Shown piece after piece: positions 18,664-27,024 of a stretch of DNA of 64,000 nt. The translations under genes were made by a program, and so were the position numbers. A model generated the notes under the pieces. The model searched no databases and was not told the origin of the DNA. It saw only the letters and a list, made by a program, of their open reading frames with translations. This DNA comes from DASTCZ01 sp035308165. GTDB lineage: Bacteria; Acidobacteriota; Terriglobia; Acidiferrales; UBA7541. Every line of letters starts with the position of its first letter. Position 1 is the first letter of the stretch. The stretch covers positions 1 through 64,000 of the forward strand of contig DATGHC010000087.1 in the NCBI GenBank assembly GCA_035308165.1, written 5' to 3'.

Positions 18664-19031
18664 CCCCGCCTCGGTCTCCCGCTCGACGCGGGAGCTGCTG
18701 ATTTAATCCATGCTTCTGGAAAGAACTCCCTGGCCCTCACAGCCGCTCGGCGGCTATTCGAGAGGGTTGAGTCACACATCTCTCTTAAATTTTTTCACGT
18801 GGACGCGCAGGATTGATCCCCTCCCATCCCGTGAAATATTCTCGCCGTGCAGGAATTATCGAGAGTGGAGTTCGTTAAGATTGGCCCGGTTGCGAGAAGA
18901 TTGGCGAAAGCGGAAAACGGTGTGCGGGATGGGCGAGCCAATCCGATTGGAGAATGGCAGAATGAGTTGATACGGCGAGCAGGATTAGGATTTAGGGGCG
19001 TCCGATCCATTATTGGAAAGGTGGTTCACAA
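18664..19031. other. Intergenic stretch after the hybrid kinase
   Basis: About 370 bases with no convincing gene. Two short hairpins are visible: a 7-base stem with a 5-base loop at 18676-18694 and AGCCGC/GCGGCT at 18741-18755. A frame from GTG 18847 to 19035 ends with a GTGA overlap on hisC but has no ribosome site or recognisable domain. Confidence 0.5.
18676..18694 (+). terminator. Weak hairpin after histidine kinase gene
   Basis: CTCCCGC-TCGAC-GCGGGAG forms a perfect 7-base stem 13 bases after the kinase stop. No T-run follows, so intrinsic termination is doubtful. Confidence 0.35.
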
Positions 19032-20087
19032 GTGAAGCTTCGCGTACCTGTGCCGTCCACAATCCGCAAGTTGCGCAGCTATTACGCTCCCATCGAAGGG
19101 CGAGCCGGCAAATTGCGGCTCGATTTCAATGAGAACACCGTGGGCTGCGCTCCCGCGGTGTTGCGTGCCATACGGAATCTGACTTCCGAGCAATTGGCGA
19201 TGTACCCGGAGGTCCAGGCGCCCACGGCGAGGCTCGCGCGCTGGTACGGCGTGAAGACCAGCGAACTTATGCTGACGAACGGGGCGGACGGCGGGCTGCG
19301 GCAGATTGTGGACACGTTCGTGGAGCGCCGCAGCGCTGTGTTGCTCGTTGAGCCGACATTTGTGATGTACCGCTTCAACCTGGAAATGGCGGGCGCGAAA
19401 ATCCAATCATTGAGCTATGACGATAAAATGAAGTTTCCCCTCGAAAATGTGATGAGAGCTTTGAAACAAGCGCCGCGCTTGTTTTTCCTCGCCAATCCGA
19501 ATAATCCCACTGGGACTTTGGTCGAGCGGCCTGTGATTCGGCGCATGCTGGAATCCGCGCCGCGCACCCTTTTTGTTGTGGATGAAGCCTATTTCGATTT
19601 CAGCGGAGTTACGGTGCTGCCGTGGATTCGCCGTTATCCAAATTTAATTGTTGTGCGTACGTTTTCTAAAGCCCCCGGGCTGGCGGGGCTGCGGATGGGG
19701 TGTCTTTTCGCAGGCCCTGAGGTCATGGGGTTGTTGGCGCGGACGCGCGAACCCTTTCCCGTAAATGTCGCGGCGCTCGTCGCTGCCGAGGCAACCGTTC
19801 GGAACCATGGCGAAGTGAGAGCTTATGCCGCTGAAATTGCGCGCGCGCGCGATTTGGTTTCGGAGGCGCTGACGGGGCTTGGAGTGAAAGTGTATCCCAG
19901 CGCTACAAATTTCTTACTGGTGGACTTTGGCGCGCGGGCGCCTCGAATCCTTCGTCTATTGGAAAAGCGGAAGGTTCTCTTGCGGGACCGCATTTCAGAC
20001 TTTGGCCGCACTGGGTTTGTACGCGTCACGATTGGGACGCGTCCGCAAATGCGGCGGCTGATCCGCTTGCTGGAGCAAATGTTGTGA
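19032..20087 (+). CDS. hisC: Histidinol-phosphate aminotransferase (HisC-like class I/II PLP enzyme)
   Basis: A 351-residue PLP-dependent aminotransferase. Family blocks: LRLDFNENTVGCAPAVLRAI, LTNGADGGLRQIVDTFV, the LANPNNPTGTL motif, VVDEAYFDFSG, and the PLP lysine in VVRTFSKAPGLAGLRMG. It ends with the substrate-binding RDRISDFGRTGFVRVTIGT. The start is GTG at 19032 after a ggaaaggtgg site. It overlaps the following HAD phosphatase by GTGA, which suggests the pair catalyses consecutive steps on histidinol phosphate or a similar substrate. No other his genes are in the window, so a role in another aromatic or phosphonate transamination cannot be excluded. Confidence 0.85.
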   Translation: MKLRVPVPSTIRKLRSYYAPIEGRAGKLRLDFNENTVGCAPAVLRAIRNLTSEQLAMYPEVQAPTARLARWYGVKTSELMLTNGADGGLRQIVDTFVERRSAVLLVEPTFVMYRFNLEMAGAKIQSLSYDDKMKFPLENVMRALKQAPRLFFLANPNNPTGTLVERPVIRRMLESAPRTLFVVDEAYFDFSGVTVLPWIRRYPNLIVVRTFSKAPGLAGLRMGCLFAGPEVMGLLARTREPFPVNVAALVAAEATVRNHGEVRAYAAEIARARDLVSEALTGLGVKVYPSATNFLLVDFGARAPRILRLLEKRKVLLRDRISDFGRTGFVRVTIGTRPQMRRLIRLLEQML

Positions 20088-20797
20088 CAATCTATACTCC
20101 CAAGAAAAGGACCGAGCTCATCATTTTCGACGTAGATGGCGTTCTGGTGGATGTCCGCGGCTCATTCCACCTCAGCACGGTGCAAACGGTGCGGCACTTT
20201 ACGGGGAAACGCGTGGCCATCTCCGAAATCCAGAAATGGAAGTCGAAAAGTGGATTTAATGACGATTGGAAACTTTCCACCGAATGGATCAAGTCCCTGG
20301 GTGGGCGTGCCACCTATCACCAGGTGAAGCGGCAGTTCATGAAATTCTACTGGGGCGATGGCCTGCCCGGAAATGTGGAGAAGGAAGAATGGATTGTGCC
20401 CACCGCAAAGCTCCGCCGGTGGTCGCGACGATTTGAATTGGCACTATTCACCGGGCGCACGCGGCAGGAGCTGGGGCACAGTTTGAAGAAATTCAAGGCT
20501 GAGAAACTGTTTCAGCGAATTGTGACCATGGACGATATCGAGAACCTGAAGCCGCATCCGGATGGTTTGCTGAGAATTCTTGATGGCCGAAATCCTTCGA
20601 GCGCGGTCTATCTGGGGGATAACATTGATGACGCGCTGGCCTCCCAGCGCGCTCAAGTCCCGTTTCTGGGGGTACTGCCTCGCAACAGTGATGCACGCCG
20701 AATGCGCGGTGAAGCTTTGAAGCGGCTCGGCGCGCGGGCGATCCTAAACAGTGCTACGGAGTTGGAAAGCTGGCTTGCGACGGATCGTCAGCAGTGA
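20084..20797 (+). CDS. HAD-superfamily phosphatase coupled to hisC
   Basis: A 237-residue HAD hydrolase. Motif I is IIFDVDGVLVD (D16, D18), motif II is ALFTGRTRQELG, and motif IV is VYLGDNIDDALA. The long cap (residues ~25-110) resembles HAD subfamily IA members that occur next to or fused with histidine-pathway enzymes. Translation starts at GTG 20084 overlapping the hisC stop. A histidinol-phosphatase-like role is a reasonable inference from context; the sequence alone does not fix the substrate. Confidence 0.82.
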   Translation: MTIYTPKKRTELIIFDVDGVLVDVRGSFHLSTVQTVRHFTGKRVAISEIQKWKSKSGFNDDWKLSTEWIKSLGGRATYHQVKRQFMKFYWGDGLPGNVEKEEWIVPTAKLRRWSRRFELALFTGRTRQELGHSLKKFKAEKLFQRIVTMDDIENLKPHPDGLLRILDGRNPSSAVYLGDNIDDALASQRAQVPFLGVLPRNSDARRMRGEALKRLGARAILNSATELESWLATDRQQ

Positions 20798-21132
20798 AGT
20801 AGATCTCGAGAATGACGCTTCCGCGGGGGAATAGCTCCGCGACGAGTATTTGTTCCATGTTCAGCTTCTGTTGCCGTCGATTGCGGATGAAACCGCTTTC
20901 AATGCTGTAGATTTGGGCCTAGGACTGTTTTAACCCTACGGGAATATTCACGCCAAGCTGGGCTGGGACGTCTTGCCGGCCCCTCATTAAGTATCCGTAT
21001 TTCAACAAGATACAGTAGCTCCAGGCGTGATCACTTTTAATGGCCACGTAACATTCCCTCTGCTATAATTCCTCTTCCGGTACACCCCGGGTAAGTGCGT
21101 TTCATATCCCACCGCACTGAAGGACCCCACGT
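20798..21132. other. Intergenic leader with promoter before the kinase pair
   Basis: A 335-base non-coding stretch. The only clear element is the promoter described separately at 21041-21069. No open frame of note, terminator or repeat was seen. Confidence 0.55.
21041..21069 (+). promoter_or_regulatory. Sigma-70-type promoter for the kinase/CHAD unit
   Basis: TGGCCA (21041-21046, four of six matches to the -35 consensus), a 17-base spacer, and a perfect TATAAT (21064-21069). It lies about 64 bases before the first thymidylate-kinase-like gene, so the kinase pair and CHAD gene probably start here and are separate from hisC. Confidence 0.6.
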
Positions 21133-21816
21133 ATGAAGCGGTATGGCGAGCATCGGTTTCCTGGTCGGTTGTTTGTCGTCGAGGGCATAGACGGGTCAGG
21201 GAAATCCACTCAATTGATGTTGCTCCACCAGTGGCTGAAGTCGGAAGGCTACGGCGTGGTGTTCAGCGAGTGGAATTCGTCCATGGTGGTAAAAGACACC
21301 ACCAAGCGCGGAAAGAAAAAAAAGCTGCTGACCCCCGCCACGTTTTGCCTGATTCACGCCACAGATTTCGCCGACCGCATGGAGCGCAACATCATCCCCC
21401 TGCTGAAGGCCGGCGCGATCGTTTTGTGCGACCGCTATATTTACACCGCATTTGCCCGCGACATCGCACGGGGGCTGGACCCGGCCTGGGTGCGCGAGCT
21501 TTACTCCTTTGCCGTGAAGCCCACCGGCGCTTTCTATTTCCGCGTGCCGCTGGAAGTTTCCATCACACGGTTACACGCGGCGCGCAGCGGCTTCAAGTTT
21601 TACGAAGCGGGCCTCGATCTGGGAATGACAGAAGACCCCGATGAGAGCTTTCGGATGTTCCAGGGGCGCATCGTCGAGGAATACGAAAAGATCGTTCCGG
21701 AATTCGGCCTAAATGTGATTGACGCAACCTTGCCCATTGAAACGCAGCAGGAGCAGATGCGGGAATTGGTAATCTCAAAACTTGAGCGCGCGAAGCAGTT
21801 GCGGGTGGCCCCATGA
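21133..21816 (+). CDS. Thymidylate-kinase-like P-loop kinase (first of two)
   Basis: A 227-residue P-loop kinase of the thymidylate kinase superfamily. The Walker A motif is GIDGSGKST (residues 18-26, K24). The block HATDFADRMERNIIPLLKAG followed by CDRYIYTAFA matches the family's AdR...I.PaL..G..V.cDRY pattern. The TREPGGT segment that is normal in dTMP kinases is missing; that position reads FSEWNSSMVV, followed by a lysine-rich loop (KRGKKKKLL). This points to a substrate other than, or beyond, dTMP. It overlaps the next gene by ATGA. The neighbours are CHAD, SixA-like and Ppx/GppA genes, so nucleotide or polyphosphate phosphorylation is a hypothesis. A plain tmk role remains possible. Confidence 0.8.
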   Translation: MKRYGEHRFPGRLFVVEGIDGSGKSTQLMLLHQWLKSEGYGVVFSEWNSSMVVKDTTKRGKKKKLLTPATFCLIHATDFADRMERNIIPLLKAGAIVLCDRYIYTAFARDIARGLDPAWVRELYSFAVKPTGAFYFRVPLEVSITRLHAARSGFKFYEAGLDLGMTEDPDESFRMFQGRIVEEYEKIVPEFGLNVIDATLPIETQQEQMRELVISKLERAKQLRVAP

Positions 21817-22664
21817 AAGAGACCAACGGAGTCGTCCTGCCGGCAATGGAATTGTCCGACCTTGTGGGCAAATTGATCGTAATTGAAGGCACGGACGGTG
21901 TCGGACGCTCCACCCAAATCGCGCTGCTCAAAGAGTGGCTGGAACAAAAGGGGCACGCGGTGCTCGACACCGGGCTTTCTCGCTCGGGACTGGTGGGCAA
22001 GGGAATCAAGCGCGCGAAAGAGGGCCACACTCTGGGCCGGATTACTCTGACTCTTTTTTACGGAACAGATTTCGCCGACCGCCTGGAGCATGAAATTGTT
22101 CCGGCCTTGCGCGCCGGCTTCGTTGTTCTCACCGACCGCTACATTTATTCGTTGATTGCGCGGGCCATTGTGCGCGGGCTCGATCCACTATGGGTCCGCA
22201 GCGTTTATGCCTTTGCCTTGAAGCCGGATGCGGTTTTCTATCTTCGCATCGGCGTGGACGAGCTCATTCCCCGGGTGGTGTTTTCACGCGGTTTTGATTA
22301 CTGGGAATCGGGCATGGATGTTTACACAACCGAAGACATGTATGAGAGCTTCCGAAGGTATCAGACCTCGCTCCTGGAACAATTTGACAAGCTGGCGGAT
22401 GAATACAAGTTCAAGGTCATAGATGCCGCGCCGGAGCCGCGGAAGATATTTGAGAAGCTCCGAGCGGGGATTACGCGCGTGCTCGAAGGCGAATCGCACC
22501 GTCCGGCGCTCGAAGTGGCACCTCCAAGTACCATATCGTCCGGTCCGGCCGCTGCCACCGGATCTGTAATTAATATTTCGCCGGAGCCTCCCTCCGCGGC
22601 TTCTGAAAAACTGCGAGAGACTGCGGCTGGGTCGCCCGGTCCAATCGAGGAATTGAAACTCTAA
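21813..22664 (+). CDS. Thymidylate-kinase-like protein with altered P-loop (second of two)
   Basis: Paralogue of the preceding gene, 283 residues, starting in its stop codon. The P-loop reads GTDGVGRST: the catalytic lysine is replaced by R32 (codon CGC). The rest of the fold is kept: YGTDFADRLEHEIVPALRAG, LTDRYIYSLIARAIVRGLD, and KPDAVFYLRIGVDELI. REPGGT is again absent. After residue ~230 there is a proline/serine/alanine-rich tail of about 55 residues with no fold. It may be a catalytically weak or regulatory partner of the first kinase, possibly a heterodimer, since TMK-type enzymes are dimers. I infer this from the coupling and paralogy. Confidence 0.8.
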   Translation: MKETNGVVLPAMELSDLVGKLIVIEGTDGVGRSTQIALLKEWLEQKGHAVLDTGLSRSGLVGKGIKRAKEGHTLGRITLTLFYGTDFADRLEHEIVPALRAGFVVLTDRYIYSLIARAIVRGLDPLWVRSVYAFALKPDAVFYLRIGVDELIPRVVFSRGFDYWESGMDVYTTEDMYESFRRYQTSLLEQFDKLADEYKFKVIDAAPEPRKIFEKLRAGITRVLEGESHRPALEVAPPSTISSGPAAATGSVINISPEPPSAASEKLRETAAGSPGPIEELKL

Positions 22665-22706
22665 ATTTGCCAGCAAGCCTGGGGCTTGAGCCCAAGGTTC
22701 CTTCCG

Positions 22707-24218
22707 ATGTCCTCGAAAGTCTTCCAACCCAATTCACATCACCACGGATCGCCGGAACATTATTCTGGGGTCACCGACTCCCCGCAAGTTTCCAAATGGA
22801 TTCAGGCGGTTCTTATCGAGTTGGATGAGGTTCGCAAGCACTTCAAGGCCGGCCACGTGCACGACCTCCGCATTGCCCTGCGCCGCTGCCGCTCGGTGGC
22901 CGTGGGAGTTGAGCAACTTGACCCCAGCCCCGCGTGGACACGGTTGCGGAAGGCCTCCAAGCGGCTGCTCGACGCACTCGGTGAGGTGCGCGATCTGCAG
23001 GTCATGCGGGAATGGGTCTCGAGGCTCGGCATGAACCGCAGCGAATCCGGGTTACGCCTATGCGCGATGCTGGAAGTGCAGGAACGTCAGGCCATCCGCG
23101 GCGCGAGAAAACAGCTGGATGCGGTGGACGAAAAGCAGTGGCGAAAGTGGGCACGGCAGTTGCCGGAGCGTGCAGATCATATCCGCTGCGGAAGCCCGGC
23201 GGCGGAATTGCTGGCGCTGCAGGGCTGGCGTGAGGCCTGGGAACTGCATAAGACGGCGCTGCGGTCTCGCAGCAAGATTTCCTTTCATCGGCTTCGCGTG
23301 GGGATTAAGCGCTTCCGGTACTCCGTGGAAAGTTTCTTGCCCGGACGCTACGCTCGTTGGGGCGGGGAACTCAAGAAATTGCAAGACCTGCTAGGAGAGA
23401 TGCACGACCTGGATGTGCTGTGGGCAGCGCTTTTGCGGATGCGCCCTGTGCTCACCGCTGAAGAGCGCGAAAAGTGGCACGCCATCATTGAACGCGAGCG
23501 CGCTCGGCGCATGGCGGGTTACCGGGCAAAGATGGCTGGTCCGAACTCGCGATGGGAAGTTTGGCGCTCATCTTTGCCTGAAGCGTACGAGCTTGAGCGC
23601 GCCCGGCTGGATTGGCTTGCCGTGTGGGCGGGCTACCTCGATCCGTACCCTGTCCACTCACGGTATGTGGCGCGGCTCGCTTTAGAGATTTACGATCGCT
23701 TCAAGGAAGCGCGCGTCCCCATTGCCGTCATCCCGTACGGAAGGATTCTGCTGGAGGCTGCCGCAATATTGGACGATGTCGGACGCGTTGAGGGGGACCG
23801 GCATCACCAAAAGACCTCTTACAAGTTAATCCGCAAGCGGACACCTCCTCCGGGCTGGTCGAGGGCGAGGATGGAAGCCATCGCCAGGATTGCGCGATAC
23901 CATCGCGGCGGATTGCCAACGTCCCGCGAGAATCATTGGGCCAGGATCCCAGAGAAATTCCAAGCGGGAGTGATGACACTAGCGGGAATCTTGCGATTAG
24001 CTACTGCGCTGGCCAGCGACCGGGATTCAACCATTACCAACGTTTCCGTGGAGAATGTTGCAGGTTCGTTGGTAATTCATGCCGACGGTTACAAGGGGGA
24101 AGAGCCGCTTGCATCACGGCTGGCTGCGGCGCGCCACCTTACCGAGAGTTTGCTGCACCGCGCTGTCGTTCTTGAACCCACCGGAGTAGCAGCCCCGGAA
24201 ATGGCCAAACCTGCCTAA
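22707..24218 (+). CDS. CHAD domain protein fused to a Ppx/GppA-type C-terminal HD-like domain
   Basis: About 503 residues in two parts. Residues ~20-300 form a CHAD domain with its two helical repeats, each with a conserved basic helix: VHDLRIALRRCRSV and FHRLRVGIKRFRYSVESF. CHAD domains bind inorganic polyphosphate. From ~317 onward the sequence parallels the C-terminal HD-like part of the Ppx/GppA protein encoded at 24869-26494: HHQKTSYKLIRK against HHKHGEYLVRN, IARYHRGGLP against LVRYHGKSEP, LAGILRLATALA against LSGILRIAVSLD. The His-Asp doublet is degenerate here (LDDVG). ATG 22707 is preferred over an upstream TTG at 22686. Its end overlaps the convergent sixA-like gene by four bases. 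Confidence 0.88.
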   Translation: MSSKVFQPNSHHHGSPEHYSGVTDSPQVSKWIQAVLIELDEVRKHFKAGHVHDLRIALRRCRSVAVGVEQLDPSPAWTRLRKASKRLLDALGEVRDLQVMREWVSRLGMNRSESGLRLCAMLEVQERQAIRGARKQLDAVDEKQWRKWARQLPERADHIRCGSPAAELLALQGWREAWELHKTALRSRSKISFHRLRVGIKRFRYSVESFLPGRYARWGGELKKLQDLLGEMHDLDVLWAALLRMRPVLTAEEREKWHAIIERERARRMAGYRAKMAGPNSRWEVWRSSLPEAYELERARLDWLAVWAGYLDPYPVHSRYVARLALEIYDRFKEARVPIAVIPYGRILLEAAAILDDVGRVEGDRHHQKTSYKLIRKRTPPPGWSRARMEAIARIARYHRGGLPTSRENHWARIPEKFQAGVMTLAGILRLATALASDRDSTITNVSVENVAGSLVIHADGYKGEEPLASRLAAARHLTESLLHRAVVLEPTGVAAPEMAKPA

Positions 24219-24712
24219 TCTCGTAAGTCTCGTAGCGACCGCGCTGTCAGGAGCCAGACTAATCGGCCTTCCAGAGGCGAAATAGAATCCAATTCCAGGC
24301 ACGCTATCCCGGCTTTCTTCAGCTCTGTAAACGTTTTTGGCGCATGTACAGCGCGAGCAATCACTTCGTCAAGATTGGGCGCGTGGCCAAAACAAATTAC
24401 CTCCTCCGCCTTTGACTTCGACAACTCCTCAGACAGCATCTGTGGCGAAGCTCCGGGCAACAGCGTGTCCGTGTGGCGGATGTGGACCACCGGGATTTCC
24501 AGGGCGACGCAAACAATTTCGGCCGTTTGCACTGCGCGCAAGTACGGGCTGGTCAATACCAGGTCGGGATTCATTTTCAACGTTCGCAGTCCGCGCGCGG
24601 CGGCGCGCGTCTTGTCAATTCCTTTTGGAGTCAAATGGCGTTCGGGCTCGGGCGGGCATTCCGGGTCTTCCCGGTCAATGGCGATCCCGTGCCTCATTAG
24701 GTAGAGGAGCAT
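24215..24712 (-). CDS. SixA-like histidine phosphatase
   Basis: A 165-residue member of the histidine phosphatase (RHG) superfamily. The catalytic motif YLMRHG is at residues 4-9 (R7, H8), with the second arginine in TSPYLRAVQTAEI and the second histidine in CFGHAPNLDEVI. Small size and architecture match SixA, a phosphohistidine phosphatase. Together with the upstream Ppx/GppA gene (156 bases away, same strand) and the CHAD gene on the other strand it forms a phosphate-metabolism group. It overlaps the CHAD gene tail to tail by four bases. Confidence 0.9.
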   Translation of the reverse strand: MLLYLMRHGIAIDREDPECPPEPERHLTPKGIDKTRAAARGLRTLKMNPDLVLTSPYLRAVQTAEIVCVALEIPVVHIRHTDTLLPGASPQMLSEELSKSKAEEVICFGHAPNLDEVIARAVHAPKTFTELKKAGIACLELDSISPLEGRLVWLLTARSLRDLRD

Positions 24713-24868
24713 AAGTCGAAATCAAACTCCATTCGTCGCCGCCCATCAGTAGCAGCGGCCTATAGATTGTAGCTTTTTTTCAGGTCCAGTGTATTCGAGG
24801 GGTGACTTCCTTCTTATCGGGACTACTTGCAAATCGTCACGCATCACTTTGGAGCGGGGGTAGCAGGT

Positions 24869-26494
24869 CTAGGCGGTCAAGCTCCAAATTCCCCGTGTGG
24901 TGGAAGGCACAAATTTCCGGGGCGAACCGTTCTGTCGTGGTCGGTTGGACTTGCCTGCACCCAATTTTGCCCGGGTTCGAGCGAAGCCCACACGAACGCC
25001 GAACTCTTTTTCAAAAAGGCGGGCTTTGCGCCGAGCCGCGGCCAAATCAACGGTCGCTCCGGGAGCCATATGTAGGCGCAGGCGCACTCCTTTGCGTTTC
25101 ATTCGGACTGCGATCCCTCGCACACCTTGGGCGTTGTTTCCGTCCAGCGAAACCGCAATTCGCAAGATTCCACTCAGGGCGCGCACGCGCCGGCGCTCCC
25201 GCGGCGAAAGGGATTCATAGAGTTTATGGCGCAAGTCGGGTTCCGATTTGCCGTGATACCGCACCAGGCACGCCAGCAGTGATTGAGTTTCGTCGGGAAG
25301 GCCGGGCAGTTCGGCATTCCGCACCAGGTACTCGCCATGCTTGTGATGGCCCTTCACGTGAACAATCTTGCCGGCATGGTGCAGAAGCGCCGCCATTTCA
25401 AGGGGCAGCCGGAATTCCGAAGGCATAGCATGCAGCGGAGCGAGTTGGTCGAAGAGCGTGGCCACGAAGCCGCGAACGCGCTCGGCGTGCACCATATCGC
25501 AATGAAGCCTGGTGGCAAGTTGCCTGGCATGATCCAGCAGGGCGCGCGAGCGGCGTTCATCCGAACCTGGCGCACCGAAATGCTGCATGGCCAGCTCGCA
25601 AAGAATTCCTTCTCGGACGCCAACGCCCGGGACCAGAAGGGTCTCAAGCTTAGTGTGTTCCGCCAGGCACAGGAAAACCACTGCCGCAATGCCCATGACT
25701 TCAGCGCGGTCACGGCGTACTTTGAAGGTGCGCATACGAGCCGGAACATCGCGGCGCAGGATTTCCCAGGCTCGGTCGCGCAATAGACGCACATGGATGG
25801 AAGGAATGCCGCGGAATCGCGGGCCGGGAGCCAATCTAGCCAGCGCCTCGGCGTTGCCTCCGCAGAAAACCGCAGTGAATCGCGAAAGATTGGGTGGTGA
25901 GGGCCAGGCGCTTCTCAGGACGGATAGGACTCGGTGGCGCAGCCGATAATACTGGTCTTCGTCCACGATGCCGTCCAGATTCATGCCCTCGAGTAGCCGA
26001 ACTGTGCCGATGGGCAGGGCCACGGACTGCCCGACGGTCCATCCTTGGAGAAGCGTGACCTCCAGGCTGCCGCCGCCGAGGTCCACGACCAGCCGCGGCT
26101 CAATGGAGCCAAGCGTGGCGCGTACGGCGCGCAGGACCAGCCGGGCCTCCTCGCCGGCGTCAATGGCTTCCAGGCGAATTCCAGTCTGACGAAAAATCCG
26201 CTGGATCAGCACATCCCTGTTCTGAGCTTCGCGCACAGCGCTGGTGGCCACCGCGCGGTAGGTTTGTATGTTGTGCTGGCGCATCATGGCGCGGAAATGG
26301 CGGAACGTTCTTACGGCGCGCACAATCGTCCGCGCGTCCAACTTGCGATGGGTGAAGACATTGTGGCCCAGGCGGACGGGCCAGCGTTCTGTGAAAACTT
26401 CTGTGATGTCAGTAGCGGACGAAGCGCGGGCCACGGCGGCCCGAATGGCGTTGGAACCCGCATCTACGGCGACAATGCCGATGGCTCTGGGCAA
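24869..26494 (-). CDS. Ppx/GppA family phosphatase (exopolyphosphatase / pppGpp phosphohydrolase type)
   Basis: A 541-residue enzyme. The N-terminal actin-like domain has VAVDAGSNAIRAAVARAS (phosphate-1), the switch helix RAVATSAVREAQN, and VVDLGGGSLEVTLL (phosphate-2). The C-terminal HD-like domain starts around residue 340: HAERVRGFVATLFDQL, ALLHHAGKIVHVKGHHKHGEY, LVRYHGK. This two-domain plan is that of long Ppx/GppA enzymes that degrade polyphosphate or convert pppGpp to ppGpp; sequence reading cannot separate the two. It is transcribed toward the SixA-like gene; a PilZ gene lies upstream on the same strand. Confidence 0.92.
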   Translation of the reverse strand: MPRAIGIVAVDAGSNAIRAAVARASSATDITEVFTERWPVRLGHNVFTHRKLDARTIVRAVRTFRHFRAMMRQHNIQTYRAVATSAVREAQNRDVLIQRIFRQTGIRLEAIDAGEEARLVLRAVRATLGSIEPRLVVDLGGGSLEVTLLQGWTVGQSVALPIGTVRLLEGMNLDGIVDEDQYYRLRHRVLSVLRSAWPSPPNLSRFTAVFCGGNAEALARLAPGPRFRGIPSIHVRLLRDRAWEILRRDVPARMRTFKVRRDRAEVMGIAAVVFLCLAEHTKLETLLVPGVGVREGILCELAMQHFGAPGSDERRSRALLDHARQLATRLHCDMVHAERVRGFVATLFDQLAPLHAMPSEFRLPLEMAALLHHAGKIVHVKGHHKHGEYLVRNAELPGLPDETQSLLACLVRYHGKSEPDLRHKLYESLSPRERRRVRALSGILRIAVSLDGNNAQGVRGIAVRMKRKGVRLRLHMAPGATVDLAAARRKARLFEKEFGVRVGFARTRAKLGAGKSNRPRQNGSPRKFVPSTTRGIWSLTA

Positions 26495-26616
26495 AGATAT
26501 CCCTCAACCTTCTGAAACTGCGCACCATATGCCGCGGGGCACCGCAAGAATAACATTTCCACAGTGCCTTGAAGATGAAAAATCGGTAAAAATTTCAGAA
26601 GGCTTGGACTGACGGA

Positions 26617-27024
26617 TCATGTCGCTGTGGACGCATCCGGGACTGATCCTTCCGGGGCGGTCCAGAACGCGGGATCTGGCTCCGAAAAGGCCACGGCGAC
26701 CTCGTGGTGCTTGCGCTTCTTCTTCACCAGATGCACTACGTGGCAGGCCTGCTCTTTCCAAGTGTTGGGGTTCATCAGAAGGAGCTCCTGGCCGGATTTC
26801 ACCGCGTTGGAAAGAACAAGAACGCCTCCGTGCAAGTTGACGACCAACGAAGTAGTCTCTTCGTGAAAAGGCCGGTGGCGAAGCCCGTGACCGTAGACAA
26901 AAATTCGCACTCGCTTTTCGACACGTTCGGCACGGCGCCGTTCAAATACTGGTTTTTCTTCTTTTTTTTCGCCTGACAGCCGCTCCGACTCGGCGCGCTT
27001 CAAGGCGTCGTAGATCCGGCTCAC
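26617..27024 (-). CDS. PilZ-like domain protein
   Basis: About 135 residues. It opens VSRIYDALKRAESERL, a short helical motif that I know from acidobacterial PilZ and polysaccharide-export proteins, then a charged linker with RRRAERVEKRVRIFVYG (the basic RxxxR-type cyclic-di-GMP site is only loosely matched), and a beta-barrel segment (TTSLVVNLHGGVLVLSNAV; HEVAVAFSEPDPAFW). GTG 27024 is chosen because of a gggggaa ribosome site eight bases upstream; the frame is open to 27078. It probably responds to cyclic-di-GMP, but the missing strict RxxxR/DxSxxG pattern leaves that open. Confidence 0.75.
   Translation of the reverse strand: MSRIYDALKRAESERLSGEKKEEKPVFERRRAERVEKRVRIFVYGHGLRHRPFHEETTSLVVNLHGGVLVLSNAVKSGQELLLMNPNTWKEQACHVVHLVKKKRKHHEVAVAFSEPDPAFWTAPEGSVPDASTAT

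Noticed and set aside
18847..19035. 62-codon frame ending in a GTGA overlap with hisC
   Set aside because: No ribosome site and no recognisable domain; the overlap alone is weak evidence.
24802..25428. Plus-strand open frame opposite the Ppx/GppA gene
   Set aside because: Composition and lack of motif mark it as antisense noise of the phosphatase gene.
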